Shown: positions 7,653-17,315, counted from the stretch's first letter. The stretch is 64,000 nucleotides of DNA from Marinilactibacillus sp042660675 (GCF_042660675.1 NZ_JBHSUL010000012.1:62001-126000); one strand, 5' to 3'. The notes: a model not told the origin generated them from the letters alone. Numbers and translations: made by a program.

Positions 7653-9023
7653 TTATCTCATCGTAACAAACTCTTCCGCTGCTGTTGGATGGATGGCTAC
7701 TGTATCATCAAAATCAGCTTTTGTAGCACCCATCTTAATTGCTACCGCAAATCCTTGTAGCATCTCATCCATCCCTCGGCCAATACCGTGAAGGCCAATA
7801 ATTTGTTCATCTTTCCCTAAACAAACCAATTTCATATAAGATTTTTGTTTGTTTTTGGTAATCGAACTGTGCATAGAGGTAAACTTAGATGTATACACTT
7901 TTATGGCATTGTCCCCATATTCATCTTTTGCCTGTTCTTCTGTCATGCCTACCGTTCCAATTGGAGGATGTGTGAAAAACACTGTCGGAATGGTATTATA
8001 GTCCAGATATAAATCCTTTTTCCCGTTAAATAATCTTTCTGAAAGACGTCTTCCAGCTGCGATGGCTACAGGTGTCAACTCTACTCTTCCTGTTACATCA
8101 CCTACTGCATAGATGTGCTCGGCAGTGGTATTTTGATACTGATCCGTTTCAATATAACCACCCGGATAAAGATTAACCTTCGTCACATCAAGATTCAGAT
8201 TTTCTGTATTTGGTGTTCTTCCTGTTGCCCAAAGAATGAGGTCCGTTTCGTGTGTGGATTCATCTTCAAAATACATCGTATAAGAACCATCTTGGTTTTC
8301 TTTAACTTCTTTAACCGATTTATTCGTATGAACATGTTTACCTTCTGCTTCAGCTAATTCAGTAAAGCCCTCGCAGATAATAGAATCAAATCCATAAAGT
8401 GGCATCGGCTTACGAATAAATAAATGCGTGTCCGCTTTGAAACCATGGAATATTCCGCTCATTTCTACTCCGATATAACCACCGCCAACGACTGCCACTC
8501 TTTTAGGTAATTCGTTTAAGTCAAACACATCATCTGAAACAATCCCAAATTCACCACCAGGGATACTCGGTCGTTTAGGTTTTCCTCCAGTTGCCAGCAA
8601 GATATGATCCGCCGTATACTGTTCTCCGTTTACTTCTACAGTATGCTCATCGACAAATTTTGCATATCCTTTAATCAGTTCAACACCGTTACTGTCTAAT
8701 CCTTTTTTGTAAGCTGTATGCAAGTATTGGATAAAGGTTCTTCTATTTTCAGCCATTCGTTTGAAATTTAGCTTTGGAGTTTCGCTTAACTCCACTCCAT
8801 AGTCTGCAGCATATAAGTCTAGTTCTTCCATCATTTCAGATACGTGCCACATGATTTTTTTAGGAACGCAACCTAGATTTACACAAGTTCCACCGAGATC
8901 ATTGGCTTCAATCAAGCCTACTTTTGCTCCATGCATTCCGGCACGATTAGCGGATGCAATACCGCCACTACCGCCGCCGATTACTAAATAATCATAATGA
9001 TTTTCTTTGTTTGTCTTTGTCAT
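7653..9023 (-). CDS. gor: Glutathione-disulfide reductase
   Basis: The 456-residue flavoprotein belongs to the pyridine nucleotide-disulfide oxidoreductases. It has an N-terminal FAD site (VIGGGSGGIASA), the redox-active pair in GGTCVNLGCVPKK (Cys47 and Cys52), an NAD(P)H site (VVGGGYIGVEMSG), the second FAD motif (YAVGDVTG) and the C-terminal catalytic HPTAAEE of the dimer interface. This pattern fits glutathione reductase, which keeps glutathione reduced using NADPH. It matches the glutathione-dependent formaldehyde genes at 23.3-25.8 kb; no glutathione synthesis gene is in the window. I prefer the second ATG (9023), 8 bases after AGGA; the ATG at 9032 abuts the same AGG. Confidence 0.9.
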   Translation of the reverse strand: MTKTNKENHYDYLVIGGGSGGIASANRAGMHGAKVGLIEANDLGGTCVNLGCVPKKIMWHVSEMMEELDLYAADYGVELSETPKLNFKRMAENRRTFIQYLHTAYKKGLDSNGVELIKGYAKFVDEHTVEVNGEQYTADHILLATGGKPKRPSIPGGEFGIVSDDVFDLNELPKRVAVVGGGYIGVEMSGIFHGFKADTHLFIRKPMPLYGFDSIICEGFTELAEAEGKHVHTNKSVKEVKENQDGSYTMYFEDESTHETDLILWATGRTPNTENLNLDVTKVNLYPGGYIETDQYQNTTAEHIYAVGDVTGRVELTPVAIAAGRRLSERLFNGKKDLYLDYNTIPTVFFTHPPIGTVGMTEEQAKDEYGDNAIKVYTSKFTSMHSSITKNKQKSYMKLVCLGKDEQIIGLHGIGRGMDEMLQGFAVAIKMGATKADFDDTVAIHPTAAEEFVTMR

Positions 9024-9174
9024 TTTTCTCATCCTAACTTATACAGTATTCACTTACTTATTGTACAATGAATCTTTGTTCTTACCTAGTATCTTTTCCT
9101 TAAAGAGTATCTTTCTATCAATGAACCGTTCAGTTCCTATTCAATGTGTAATTGATTTGTTCTAACATTATTAT

Positions 9175-9218
9175 AAAAGCATCTCTTTCTCAGCTTAGTG
9201 CTGCAAAGAGATGCTTTT
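9175..9218 (-). terminator. Terminator of the rnfC-rnfD unit
   Basis: Perfect 14-base arms AAAAGCATCTCTTT (9175-9188) and AAAGAGATGCTTTT (9205-9218) lie just after the rnfD stop. A and T residues on both sides would let it work on either strand. Confidence 0.88.
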
Positions 9219-9227
9219 GATTTCGAA

Positions 9228-10244
9228 TTATCTATTTAACTCGCCTTGACGATCGTATTTCGTAGCTGGACGTGTTTTGTGCCCATAAATTCTAGGCATT
9301 AATTTTCCATCAATAAAAGGAGCGAGGAAGTTCATAATTAAAATGGCAAACCCTACTCCGCCAGGATAATTGAAAACGATTCTGAAGAATGCTGTTAGCA
9401 CACCGCATCCAATCGCAAAAACAGTTTTCCCCGCTGGCGTCAATGAGCCTGAACTATAATCTGTAGCCATATAAGTCGCTGCGAAAAAAAGCGTTCCAGT
9501 GAGTGCATGTGTCATCATAAAGTCGAAATTAAATGCACTCCAGAATCCCATAATCACTACAGTGGTCAATATATATAATATCGGAATTTTAGGATGAATA
9601 ACTCTTCTAAAAATTAAGTACAACATACCAATCAGTATAGCCAATTTAGATGTTTCACCAACGTTTCCTCCAAGGTTAATGCCCAAAAACAGTTCCCATA
9701 GTTCAGGTACCTGTTCTGAAACAGTCTGAGCACGATTCCCAATAAATTCAAGAGGGGTCGCACCAGCGACAGCATCTACTCCCCAAGCACTTGGTAAAAC
9801 CCAGTTTGTTATCCATGGTGAGAAAAAAGCTTTCAGCATAACTCGAGCTGCAACAGCTGGATTAAAGTAATTTTTACCAATTCCGCCGTTGAGTTGTTTT
9901 ACAATTACAATGGCAAATACTGACCCCAATACAACCGTCCAAAGTGGCGCTGTCACAGGCAAGCTCAATCCTACCAGCATACCCGTAACGCCTGCACTCA
10001 AGTCATTAATTTTGACTTGCTGGTAACGAATTCTTTGATAAGCGTATTCACTTAACACTGCCGACCCAATACCTACAGCTACCATTAAAAGAACTTGCAG
10101 TCCAAAGAAAAAAGTAGCAGCAATCATAGGTGGTATAAGTGCAATCATCACTTGTCCCATTATCCACGCTGATGTGCGTTTAGAGCGAACATGCGGTGAA
10201 GGTCCTACTTGAAGTTTCCCTTGAACGTCCATTGTTTGCGCCAT
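9228..10244 (-). CDS. rnfD: RnfD/NqrB-like membrane flavoprotein subunit
   Basis: The 338-residue protein has the opening VGPSPHVRSKRTS and about 9-10 membrane helices of the RnfD/NqrB family. The motif AGATPLE places a threonine at about residue 163, where RnfD and NqrB carry covalently bound FMN, attached by the ApbE flavin transferase. In complete Rnf complexes RnfD is part of the ion-translocating electron path between ferredoxin and NAD+. Here it follows rnfC by 6 bases and no rnfA, B, E or G is adjacent. The pair ends at a strong terminator, so it is a two-gene unit. ApbE would be needed from elsewhere. Confidence 0.88.
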   Translation of the reverse strand: MAQTMDVQGKLQVGPSPHVRSKRTSAWIMGQVMIALIPPMIAATFFFGLQVLLMVAVGIGSAVLSEYAYQRIRYQQVKINDLSAGVTGMLVGLSLPVTAPLWTVVLGSVFAIVIVKQLNGGIGKNYFNPAVAARVMLKAFFSPWITNWVLPSAWGVDAVAGATPLEFIGNRAQTVSEQVPELWELFLGINLGGNVGETSKLAILIGMLYLIFRRVIHPKIPILYILTTVVIMGFWSAFNFDFMMTHALTGTLFFAATYMATDYSSGSLTPAGKTVFAIGCGVLTAFFRIVFNYPGGVGFAILIMNFLAPFIDGKLMPRIYGHKTRPATKYDRQGELNR

Positions 10245-10250
10245 AACTGT

Positions 10251-11576
10251 CTACCCCGCTTCCTGTTCTTTGATTGCAGCTTTAGCAGCACGAATATTAT
10301 CTAACAGTGGAATTTTTGATGGACAAATAAATGAGCAGTTCCCACATTCAATACAATCCATCGCACCTAGTTCTTTTGCTTTCTGCAGATTTCCTCGATC
10401 AAATGCATCACTGATCAATATAGGCTGTAAACTGACCGGACAAACATTCAGACATTCTGAACACATGATACAATCTTTTTCTTCACCTTCATCTGCTTCT
10501 GCTGGAGTTAGAACTGTGATTGCTGTCGTACCTTTGATGATCGAAATGCCTAAATCAGATACAGGTTTCCCCATCATAGGTCCTCCAGACAAAACTTTTC
10601 CTGGTACTTCAGAAAAACCTCCGCAGTCTTCAATCAAGGAATCCATTGGCGTACCGATTTTCACAAGTAGATTCTTTGGTTCTTTGATTGGCGTACCTGA
10701 AACGGAAACGACTCTTTGAGTTAGTGGTTCGCCATATTCGCATGCTCGGTAACAAGCGCGAAGTGTAGAGGTATTCATGACCACACAACGAACTTCCGCT
10801 GGTAATCCACCTGGAGGCACTTCTCTACCTGTCATCGTTTGTATCAAGTTCTTTTCTGACCCTTGTGGATACATGGTTTTTAAAGGCTGAACAATTACGT
10901 CGCGGTAATTTTTTGTCGCTTCTTCCATTGCTTTTAATGCATTTGGTTTATTGTCCTCGATCCCTATGTAAACTTTTTTAAGTTTAGGGAACAACTTTCT
11001 AATGACATTGATTCCGCTAACGATTTCATCAGAATATTCAACCATCACTCGATTGTCTGAAGTTGAATAAGGCTCACACTCCGCACCATTAATAATCAAA
11101 GTATCAATTGTCATTCCTGGTGGCGGACTCAATTTTACTGCCGTTGGAAAGGTTGCTCCACCCATTCCTACGATTCCTGCTTTACGAACCGTTTCAATAA
11201 TTTCATCATCTGTCATATCCATTGATCTACCTGGTTCCACGATCGGTTCATCTTTTGTATACTCGAAGTCATTTTTAATAATCACTGAATCGATGTCTCC
11301 ACCTGTTGAAGGTCTCTTTTCAACTGCAATCACTTCTCCTGATACAGAAGAATAAATATTGGCAGAAATAAATCCCCCAGCTTCAGCAATCATTTGACCC
11401 ACTTTAACTTTATCGCCAACTTCCACAATCGGTTTAGCAGGTGCTCCGATGTGCATAGATACTGGAAAAATCAAGACTTTAGGAACGGTCGCGTCTACAA
11501 TTGGGAGTTTCCTGGTTCTGTCTTTTTTCTCTTCAGGATGTGATCCACCCTGTTTTCTCATAAAAGAAAACTGCAT
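10251..11576 (-). CDS. rnfC: RnfC-like NADH/flavin and iron-sulfur subunit
   Basis: The 441-residue protein has the RnfC order: an N-terminal biotinyl-like/SLBB start (GGSHPEEKK, residues 10-18), a glycine-rich NADH/FMN-binding region (GIVGMGGATFPTAVKL, about 134-149), an SLBB region and a C-terminal double [4Fe-4S] ferredoxin domain with Cys369/372/375/379 and Cys408/411/414/418. RnfC is the peripheral subunit that handles NAD(H) in Rnf complexes. Only rnfD accompanies it. GAGAGGAAG lies before the ATG. The role of an rnfCD pair without the other subunits is not established; it may feed electrons to flavin or another membrane acceptor. Confidence 0.88.
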   Translation of the reverse strand: MQFSFMRKQGGSHPEEKKDRTRKLPIVDATVPKVLIFPVSMHIGAPAKPIVEVGDKVKVGQMIAEAGGFISANIYSSVSGEVIAVEKRPSTGGDIDSVIIKNDFEYTKDEPIVEPGRSMDMTDDEIIETVRKAGIVGMGGATFPTAVKLSPPPGMTIDTLIINGAECEPYSTSDNRVMVEYSDEIVSGINVIRKLFPKLKKVYIGIEDNKPNALKAMEEATKNYRDVIVQPLKTMYPQGSEKNLIQTMTGREVPPGGLPAEVRCVVMNTSTLRACYRACEYGEPLTQRVVSVSGTPIKEPKNLLVKIGTPMDSLIEDCGGFSEVPGKVLSGGPMMGKPVSDLGISIIKGTTAITVLTPAEADEGEEKDCIMCSECLNVCPVSLQPILISDAFDRGNLQKAKELGAMDCIECGNCSFICPSKIPLLDNIRAAKAAIKEQEAG

Positions 11577-11852
11577 TTCGATCTTCCTCTCTATTTGATG
11601 ATTTTCAAGTCAATGTTGTCTTAGTTTTAGTCTAACTTCTTGATAAATAAGAATCTTTTCTAGAATAGTATGATTATTTCATTTTAATAATTATAATTTA
11701 AATAGTCTTAATTTAATTATACAGAATTCCTTAATAATATAAAAGCATTTTCATTTATGGTTTTAGATATCGTTTATAGTTAACTTTGTAGCCTATATTT
11801 AGTATGATAGAGCTATTATAAAGGACGATTTGGGCTGAGGAGGTTGATCGTT

Positions 11853-12566
11853 ATGGTATTTACAAATATGGAATTGCTATTGAGACTCTTAATCGCTGCT
11901 TCTTTAGGTGGAATCATTGGGTATGAACGAGAATTAAAAGGACGCGATGCGGGGATACGTACCCATACACTCGTTAGTTTAGGCGCTGCCATTATTACAC
12001 TAACCCAATTAGAAGCTAGTCAATGGGTCATAGAATTTGCTAGAGATAACACAGACCTCGCACCAATTGTCACAACCGATATTACTCGACTGACAGCACA
12101 AATTGTTAATGGGATTGGATTTTTAGGTGCTGGTACGATTATTGTGAGCAAACGAAGCGTTACTGGCCTAACAACAGCTGCTTCTATCTGGGCGGTGGCT
12201 AGTTTAGGAATTTCCGCGGGTATGGGTTATTACTTTATGGCCATTTCCAGCACTCTGATTATGTTACTCGTTTTAAGAACTGTCAAAAGTGTATTTAAGA
12301 TTGAACGGACAAAACAATTAGAAATTCGCTATGTAAATAGAGAGCAAACATTAAGTTACTTGGAAACGTGTTTCAAAGAACATCATATCAGCGTTGTTTC
12401 GACTGATCATTCCATAACATATCACGATGATGGCACGTCTGTTTGCCGAGATTTATATACACTTCATCTCCCGATAAATTTTAATATGATGAAATTCATT
12501 GCTATCCTTGGGGAAAATAAGAATATCTTTGAAATCAATACGATTAAAACAACCTTGGATAATTAA
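11853..12566 (+). CDS. MgtC/SapB family membrane protein
   Basis: The 237-residue protein has the MgtC core: four to five N-terminal helices with GGIIGYERELKGRDAGIRTHTLVSLGAA (spanning about 21-48), the GIGFLGAG motif near 90, and a cytoplasmic C-terminal domain of about 90 residues resembling an ACT-like fold. MgtC proteins are linked to survival at low Mg2+ and to control of membrane energetics, but are not proven Mg2+ transporters. GAGGAGG at 11837-11843 places the start at ATG 11853; an in-frame TTG at 11844 touches the ribosome binding site and is unlikely. A TATGAT -10 lies at about 11803. It is a single-gene unit. Confidence 0.88.
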   Translation: MVFTNMELLLRLLIAASLGGIIGYERELKGRDAGIRTHTLVSLGAAIITLTQLEASQWVIEFARDNTDLAPIVTTDITRLTAQIVNGIGFLGAGTIIVSKRSVTGLTTAASIWAVASLGISAGMGYYFMAISSTLIMLLVLRTVKSVFKIERTKQLEIRYVNREQTLSYLETCFKEHHISVVSTDHSITYHDDGTSVCRDLYTLHLPINFNMMKFIAILGENKNIFEINTIKTTLDN

Positions 12567-12606
12567 TCTTGAACAATCAAATTTATTTATTTAAATATAT
12601 CGATAC

Positions 12607-12648
12607 AAAAAGAGCGAAACCTGGGAATTCAGATTTCGCTCTTCTTGT
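12607..12648. terminator. Bidirectional terminator between mgtC-like gene and ABC exporter
   Basis: Arms AAGAGCGAAA (12610-12619) and TTTCGCTCTT (12634-12643) are flanked by A and T runs and serve both converging genes. Confidence 0.85.
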
Positions 12649-12649
12649 T

Positions 12650-14401
12650 TTATTTAAATTGTGATTCATGTAGTCTATAGTAATAGCCTTTTTCTTTCAT
12701 TAGCTCATCATGATTTCCGACTTCTACTACACTCCCTTTATCCATAACTAAGATAACATCTGCTTCTCGAATAGTTGAAAGTCTATGAGCAATGACAAAA
12801 CTTGTTCTTCCATCCATCATTTTCAAGAAAGCTGTTTGAATTCTAATCTCAGTCAGTGTATCTACAGAACTCGTTGCTTCATCCAAAATCAGCATCGGTG
12901 GATCTGCTAGCATAACTCTTGCAATAGTTAGTAATTGCTGCTGACCAGTCGAAAGAGAAATGCCTTTGTTCCCTAATTTCGTATCATAGCCTTTAGGGAG
13001 ACGTTCGATAAAGGAATGCGCATAAGCAGATTTGGCCGCTTCAATAATCTCTTCGTCCGTAGCATTTGGTTTACCGTAGCGAATGTTTTCTTTCACGGTT
13101 CCGTTGAACAGCCAAGTATCTTGAAGAACCATACCAAAGCTCGTTCTCAAGCTATCACGAGTATACTTCGTACTATCTACACCATCAATTTCAATCGTTC
13201 CTTTATCTAATTCGTAAAAACGCATAAGAAGGTTGATCAACGTCGATTTCCCTGCTCCGGTTTGTCCTACGATGGCAACCGTTTCTCCAGGTTCAACTGA
13301 AATCGTTAAATATTCAATCAAGGTTGTCTTAGGATCATAAGAGAATGAAACATCTTTGAAATCTACTTTACCCTGAGGTTTATCTAAAACAATCGCATCT
13401 GACTCATCTTGTCTTTCAACAGGCGTATCAATGATCTTAAAGATTCTACTTAGTCCTGCTATAGCTGTTTGAACTTGCGTCATAATACCTGAAATTTCAA
13501 TAAACGGTTTTGAAAATTGAGAAGAATAAATGACGAAACTTGAAATCGTACCGATTGTCACAGACCCAGTTCCATTAATCACCAGTACCCCACCAACAAC
13601 ACCAATCAACAAATACGCTACATGATCGATAAAACGACTTGCAGGGTTGGTTACAGAAGAAGTGAACTGTGCTTTTTGGCCCCAGTTATATAGGTCCAAA
13701 TTCATCCCTTGGAACGTCTTTTCCATTTCAGCTTCATAACTAAAAGCTTTAACGACTTTCTGTCCTGTAATCATTTCAGAAGCATATCCAGATAAATCCC
13801 CTAGAATATTTTGCTGTTTCGTGAAATACTTCTGAGAATATTTCGCTACTAACCATCCTACCAAGAAGAATAGGGGTGTAATAAGCACAATGACTAGGGT
13901 TAGGATTGGGCTTAGATATAACATAAAGCCTAATGAAGCTAAAATGATAATAACACCCGTAAACAAATTACTTAAAATCAGTACCAAAGCTTCTGATAAA
14001 CTTTCCAAGTCATTTGTGAAACGACTAACGACGTTCCCATGGCTTGTACGGTCAAAAAAACTTAAGGGAAGCTGATTCAGTTTGTAGAATGTATCGATCC
14101 GTAAATCTCTAACAATTTTAAATGAAACTTGATTAGATAAGACTCTTACTAGCCACTGAGATAATACGGTCACTAGATAAGCGACGCCTAACCAGATTAA
14201 TACACGATATAAAGCACTGAACTCTACTTCTCCTGCGCCTACAAGTGTATCAATACTAAGTCCAATCAAATAAGTCGACGCTACCGTTCCGACTCCTGAA
14301 ACAATCCCGAAGACTAAAGCAACAATCGCGATAACCTTATAATTTTTCAAATACACCATTAATCTTTTTAAGTCTGAAGGATGAATTTTTTTCTTTTTCA
14401 T
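12650..14401 (-). CDS. Heterodimeric ABC multidrug exporter subunit, consensus ATP-hydrolysis subunit
   Basis: The 583-residue half-transporter has an N-terminal six-helix domain and a C-terminal ATPase. Walker A is GQTGAGKST, Walker B is LILDEATSSVD with the catalytic Glu, and the switch region is AHRLSTI with His, all consensus. Its signature is altered, LSTGQQQ instead of LSGGQ. The partner gene shows the complementary defects, so the two should form a heterodimer like LmrCD, BmrCD or PatAB with one active and one degenerate ATP site. It starts within the last 4 bases of the partner gene. Such exporters expel drugs or lipids; the substrate is not predictable here. Confidence 0.93.
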   Translation of the reverse strand: MKKKKIHPSDLKRLMVYLKNYKVIAIVALVFGIVSGVGTVASTYLIGLSIDTLVGAGEVEFSALYRVLIWLGVAYLVTVLSQWLVRVLSNQVSFKIVRDLRIDTFYKLNQLPLSFFDRTSHGNVVSRFTNDLESLSEALVLILSNLFTGVIIILASLGFMLYLSPILTLVIVLITPLFFLVGWLVAKYSQKYFTKQQNILGDLSGYASEMITGQKVVKAFSYEAEMEKTFQGMNLDLYNWGQKAQFTSSVTNPASRFIDHVAYLLIGVVGGVLVINGTGSVTIGTISSFVIYSSQFSKPFIEISGIMTQVQTAIAGLSRIFKIIDTPVERQDESDAIVLDKPQGKVDFKDVSFSYDPKTTLIEYLTISVEPGETVAIVGQTGAGKSTLINLLMRFYELDKGTIEIDGVDSTKYTRDSLRTSFGMVLQDTWLFNGTVKENIRYGKPNATDEEIIEAAKSAYAHSFIERLPKGYDTKLGNKGISLSTGQQQLLTIARVMLADPPMLILDEATSSVDTLTEIRIQTAFLKMMDGRTSFVIAHRLSTIREADVILVMDKGSVVEVGNHDELMKEKGYYYRLHESQFK

Positions 14402-16155
14402 ATTTTTTCTTCCTCCTCCAATATTGTCGACGACGGGTCTGTTTGAGATTTATAGATTTCTTTATAGGTATCAGAACTTTCAAGTAAGGATTCGTGTGTT
14501 CCGCTACCCTCTAATTGACCATTGTTCATTACAAGAATCTGGTCAGCTGATTGAATCGAGCTAATTCTCTGAGAAACAATAATGATAGTTGCGTCTTTAA
14601 TGCCTTTCAGACTTTCACGTAAGTTATAATCTGTTTCATAATCTAATGCACTTAATGAATCATCTAGGATAACGATTTTGGGTTTAGAAACCAATGCTCT
14701 GGCAATCGTCAGTCTTTGCTGCTGTCCACCAGAAAAGTTTTTACCATTTTCTGATACAGGTGACTCCAAGCCGTTTGGCATCCCTTTTACAAAATCTTCC
14801 ATTTGAGCAATCCGCAATGCATCATATAATTCTTCATCAGTTGCGTCTCTCTTACCCCATCTAAGGTTTTCAGCAATGGTACCACTGAATAAGGTGTTTC
14901 TTTGAGGTACAAAACCTATCAGATTTCTGAGTTCCTTTAACTGGAAGTGTGTAACATTTTCATCGTAGACAGAAATTTTTCCTTTTGTTGCATCGTAGAA
15001 ACGTGGAATCAAATTGATTAGTGTACTCTTACCACTACCTGTAGGACCTGTAATTCCAAGAACTTTCCCAATGGGTACAGAAAAATCAATATCTGAAAGT
15101 GCATCAGCTGCATCTTCATCATAATCAAACGACACATGGTCAAATCTGATTGCTGTCTGAGGTTTATCTTGAACGTCTTCTAAAGTATAGGTTCCAGTAG
15201 AATTTTCGATAGTAACCGTCGCATCCAGTACTTCATTGATTCTTGAAGCGGATGCCTGTGATTTTGTAAAAATCACGACTAAGTTTGCTACAACAATCAA
15301 AGCTAGAAGCATTTGATTCATGTAATTGATTAAAGCTAAAACTTCACCTTGGAACAAAGCGCCATTATTTGTCTGAATCGCTCCGATGTATAGAATAACC
15401 ATAATCCCGATATTCATAACAAAGGTTGTCGCCGGTGTCATTAAAGCAGACAAATTATTTACAAGAATATTGGCTTTAGATAATTGCTCACTGTTTTCAG
15501 TTGAACGTTTCGCTTCATATCGTCTTCTGGCGAACGAACGAATCACTCGTACACCACTCATATTTTCACTAACAGTCTGAGCCATTTGATCCAACTTCGA
15601 TTGTACTTTTTTATACAAAGGCACAGTGATCCACATAATAATTCCTAAAATAACAGCAAAAATAGGCAGCAGTACTGTAAACACCAACGCCAATCTCGGA
15701 CTGATATAAACTGCCATAATAATCGATCCTACACTTAAGAACGGTGCTCTAATGACTAGACGGATCAACATTGCCAGAGCTAGTTGAAGCTGGTTGACAT
15801 CATTTGTCACTCGTGTAATCAATGTTGAAGATCCAAAGTCATCAATTTCCTTGTGAGAGAATGTATTGATTTTTTTAATCATTACTTCTCGTAGTTCTGT
15901 ACCAAAACTTTGCGAAGCGATTGATGAAGAATATTGACAGGCCATAGCAAAGGCGAATCCAACTACAGAAAGTATGAGCATTAGTCCACCCACTCTAATT
16001 ACGTAATCTGTATCTCCAGCATTAATCCCTTTATCAATCAGTCTTGCTAATAAAATAGGCAGAAATAATTCAAATACTGCTTCCAATAATTTAGCTATCG
16101 CGCCCAAGTATGCATACATCTGGTTCTTTTTGGCGTATTTAAGTAATCTTATCAA
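14398..16155 (-). CDS. Heterodimeric ABC multidrug exporter subunit, degenerate ATP-site subunit
   Basis: The 585-residue half-transporter has six membrane helices followed by an ATPase with Walker A GPTGSGKST and a normal signature FSGGQQQRL. Two catalytic residues are changed: Walker B reads VILDDSLSALD, with Asp in place of the catalytic Glu, and the switch histidine is Gln (VSQRISSI). This is what is known for the non-catalytic site of LmrC/BmrC/PatA-like subunits. The start is TTG, 11 bases after GGGG; no nearer ATG fits the family's usual N-terminus. A promoter region containing repeated AGTATAC motifs lies upstream. It is first in the two-gene operon. Confidence 0.92.
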   Translation of the reverse strand: MIRLLKYAKKNQMYAYLGAIAKLLEAVFELFLPILLARLIDKGINAGDTDYVIRVGGLMLILSVVGFAFAMACQYSSSIASQSFGTELREVMIKKINTFSHKEIDDFGSSTLITRVTNDVNQLQLALAMLIRLVIRAPFLSVGSIIMAVYISPRLALVFTVLLPIFAVILGIIMWITVPLYKKVQSKLDQMAQTVSENMSGVRVIRSFARRRYEAKRSTENSEQLSKANILVNNLSALMTPATTFVMNIGIMVILYIGAIQTNNGALFQGEVLALINYMNQMLLALIVVANLVVIFTKSQASASRINEVLDATVTIENSTGTYTLEDVQDKPQTAIRFDHVSFDYDEDAADALSDIDFSVPIGKVLGITGPTGSGKSTLINLIPRFYDATKGKISVYDENVTHFQLKELRNLIGFVPQRNTLFSGTIAENLRWGKRDATDEELYDALRIAQMEDFVKGMPNGLESPVSENGKNFSGGQQQRLTIARALVSKPKIVILDDSLSALDYETDYNLRESLKGIKDATIIIVSQRISSIQSADQILVMNNGQLEGSGTHESLLESSDTYKEIYKSQTDPSSTILEEEEKI

Positions 16156-16250
16156 GATAAATTGAGCCCCTTTTTTTAGTTTCCGTTCTTTCTCACTCTT
16201 TTGAGTGTAAACTAGTTCACTTATACGAACAAATACATTATAAATCTGTA

Positions 16251-16272
16251 AGTATACCTATAACAGTATACT
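16251..16272 (-). promoter_or_regulatory. Repeated AGTATAC motifs upstream of the ABC exporter operon
   Basis: AGTATAC occurs at 16251-16257 and, within the palindrome AGTATACT, at 16265-16272, with a period of 14 bases. Together they form an inverted repeat with 8-base spacing. Both contain TATACT on the minus strand, so they may be operator and -10 at once. Function is inferred from position only. Confidence 0.4.
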
Positions 16273-16292
16273 AACCTAGATTCTATACTAAT

Positions 16293-17174
16293 TTATATGG
16301 ATTCGATAGATTTTGCAAATGATTCGATAAATTCCAGTACAAGAGGTATATGCTGACGATCACTTTTCCAAACGACTGCCATTTGAGTTTGAAGCTCTTT
16401 GTCATCAATTTCTTTGTACGTCATTTCTAATTTGTCTTGAGCAGTTAAAGCGGATAAGGGAACAATGCCGATACCAAAACCAGATTTTGTCCAGTTTAAT
16501 GTCGTTCTTGCATCGTCATTTCTACATTTAATCGAAGGCGTGATTTGTTCTTTTTCAAAAGCATCATGAATTAATTGTTCAAATCGTCTGTAGATGATTA
16601 ATGGTTGATCATATAATTCAATGAGTTCGATTAAATTTTTGTGTTTCCCGTGGTGCTGTCCTTCTGGGAAAACAGCTACAATCGGCTCGGACTTTGCATA
16701 TCGGATTTCTAACCCACTCTTTTTAAATGGTGTTCTAACAATTCCAACATCAATCACACCTTTTTCAAGCATCTCGATTACTTCATAACTATTACCTTCA
16801 TGGATATCGAATTGAATATTTGGATATCGACTAGCAAAGGATAAGATAGACTGGTCTGGAATGACGGTACTAGATGAAGATATGGTTCCGATTGATAATG
16901 TTCCTACATTTCCTTTTTTAAATAGTTCCATTTCTCGATTCGTAGCGGTTGTCAGAGAAAAAATTTGTTCAGCTCTTTGCTTCAGTAATTCTCCTGCTGG
17001 CGTCAAGGTGATTTTTCTTGAACCTCTTTTCATTAATTGTACTCCGAGGTCTTCTTCAAGTAAGCGAAGCTGATAACTTAACGGCGGCTGTGCTATATGA
17101 AGTTTCTTTGCCGCGGCTGTGATCTGGCCTTCTTCTACTATCGTAAGAAAATATTCTAATTGTTTCAAATTCAT
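16293..17174 (-). CDS. LysR-family transcriptional regulator
   Basis: The 293-residue protein opens with the canonical LysR helix-turn-helix (MNLKQLEYFLTIVEEGQITA, then AAKKLHIAQPPLSYQLRLLEEDLG) and continues into a periplasmic-binding-like effector domain from about residue 90. The SxxSS motif (GTISSSSTVIPD) fits the CynR/BenM-like group that binds small organic ligands. It stands opposite the small protein gene at 17374-17628, and a perfect LysR-type dyad lies in front of that gene, so control of it is the simplest guess. It could also affect the ABC exporter downstream on the same strand. The ligand is unknown. Confidence 0.88.
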   Translation of the reverse strand: MNLKQLEYFLTIVEEGQITAAAKKLHIAQPPLSYQLRLLEEDLGVQLMKRGSRKITLTPAGELLKQRAEQIFSLTTATNREMELFKKGNVGTLSIGTISSSSTVIPDQSILSFASRYPNIQFDIHEGNSYEVIEMLEKGVIDVGIVRTPFKKSGLEIRYAKSEPIVAVFPEGQHHGKHKNLIELIELYDQPLIIYRRFEQLIHDAFEKEQITPSIKCRNDDARTTLNWTKSGFGIGIVPLSALTAQDKLEMTYKEIDDKELQTQMAVVWKSDRQHIPLVLEFIESFAKSIESI

Positions 17175-17315
17175 GGACCCATCTCATTTCTTTAGGATTG
17201 ACTGTAGATTATTCAAAGCACATCTGTTGAGTAAACCTTCAACCATTATAACGAAACTATTGAATTGAGCACAACCATTGTCTTTTAAATCTACTAACAC
17301 AATCTTATTAGTTTA

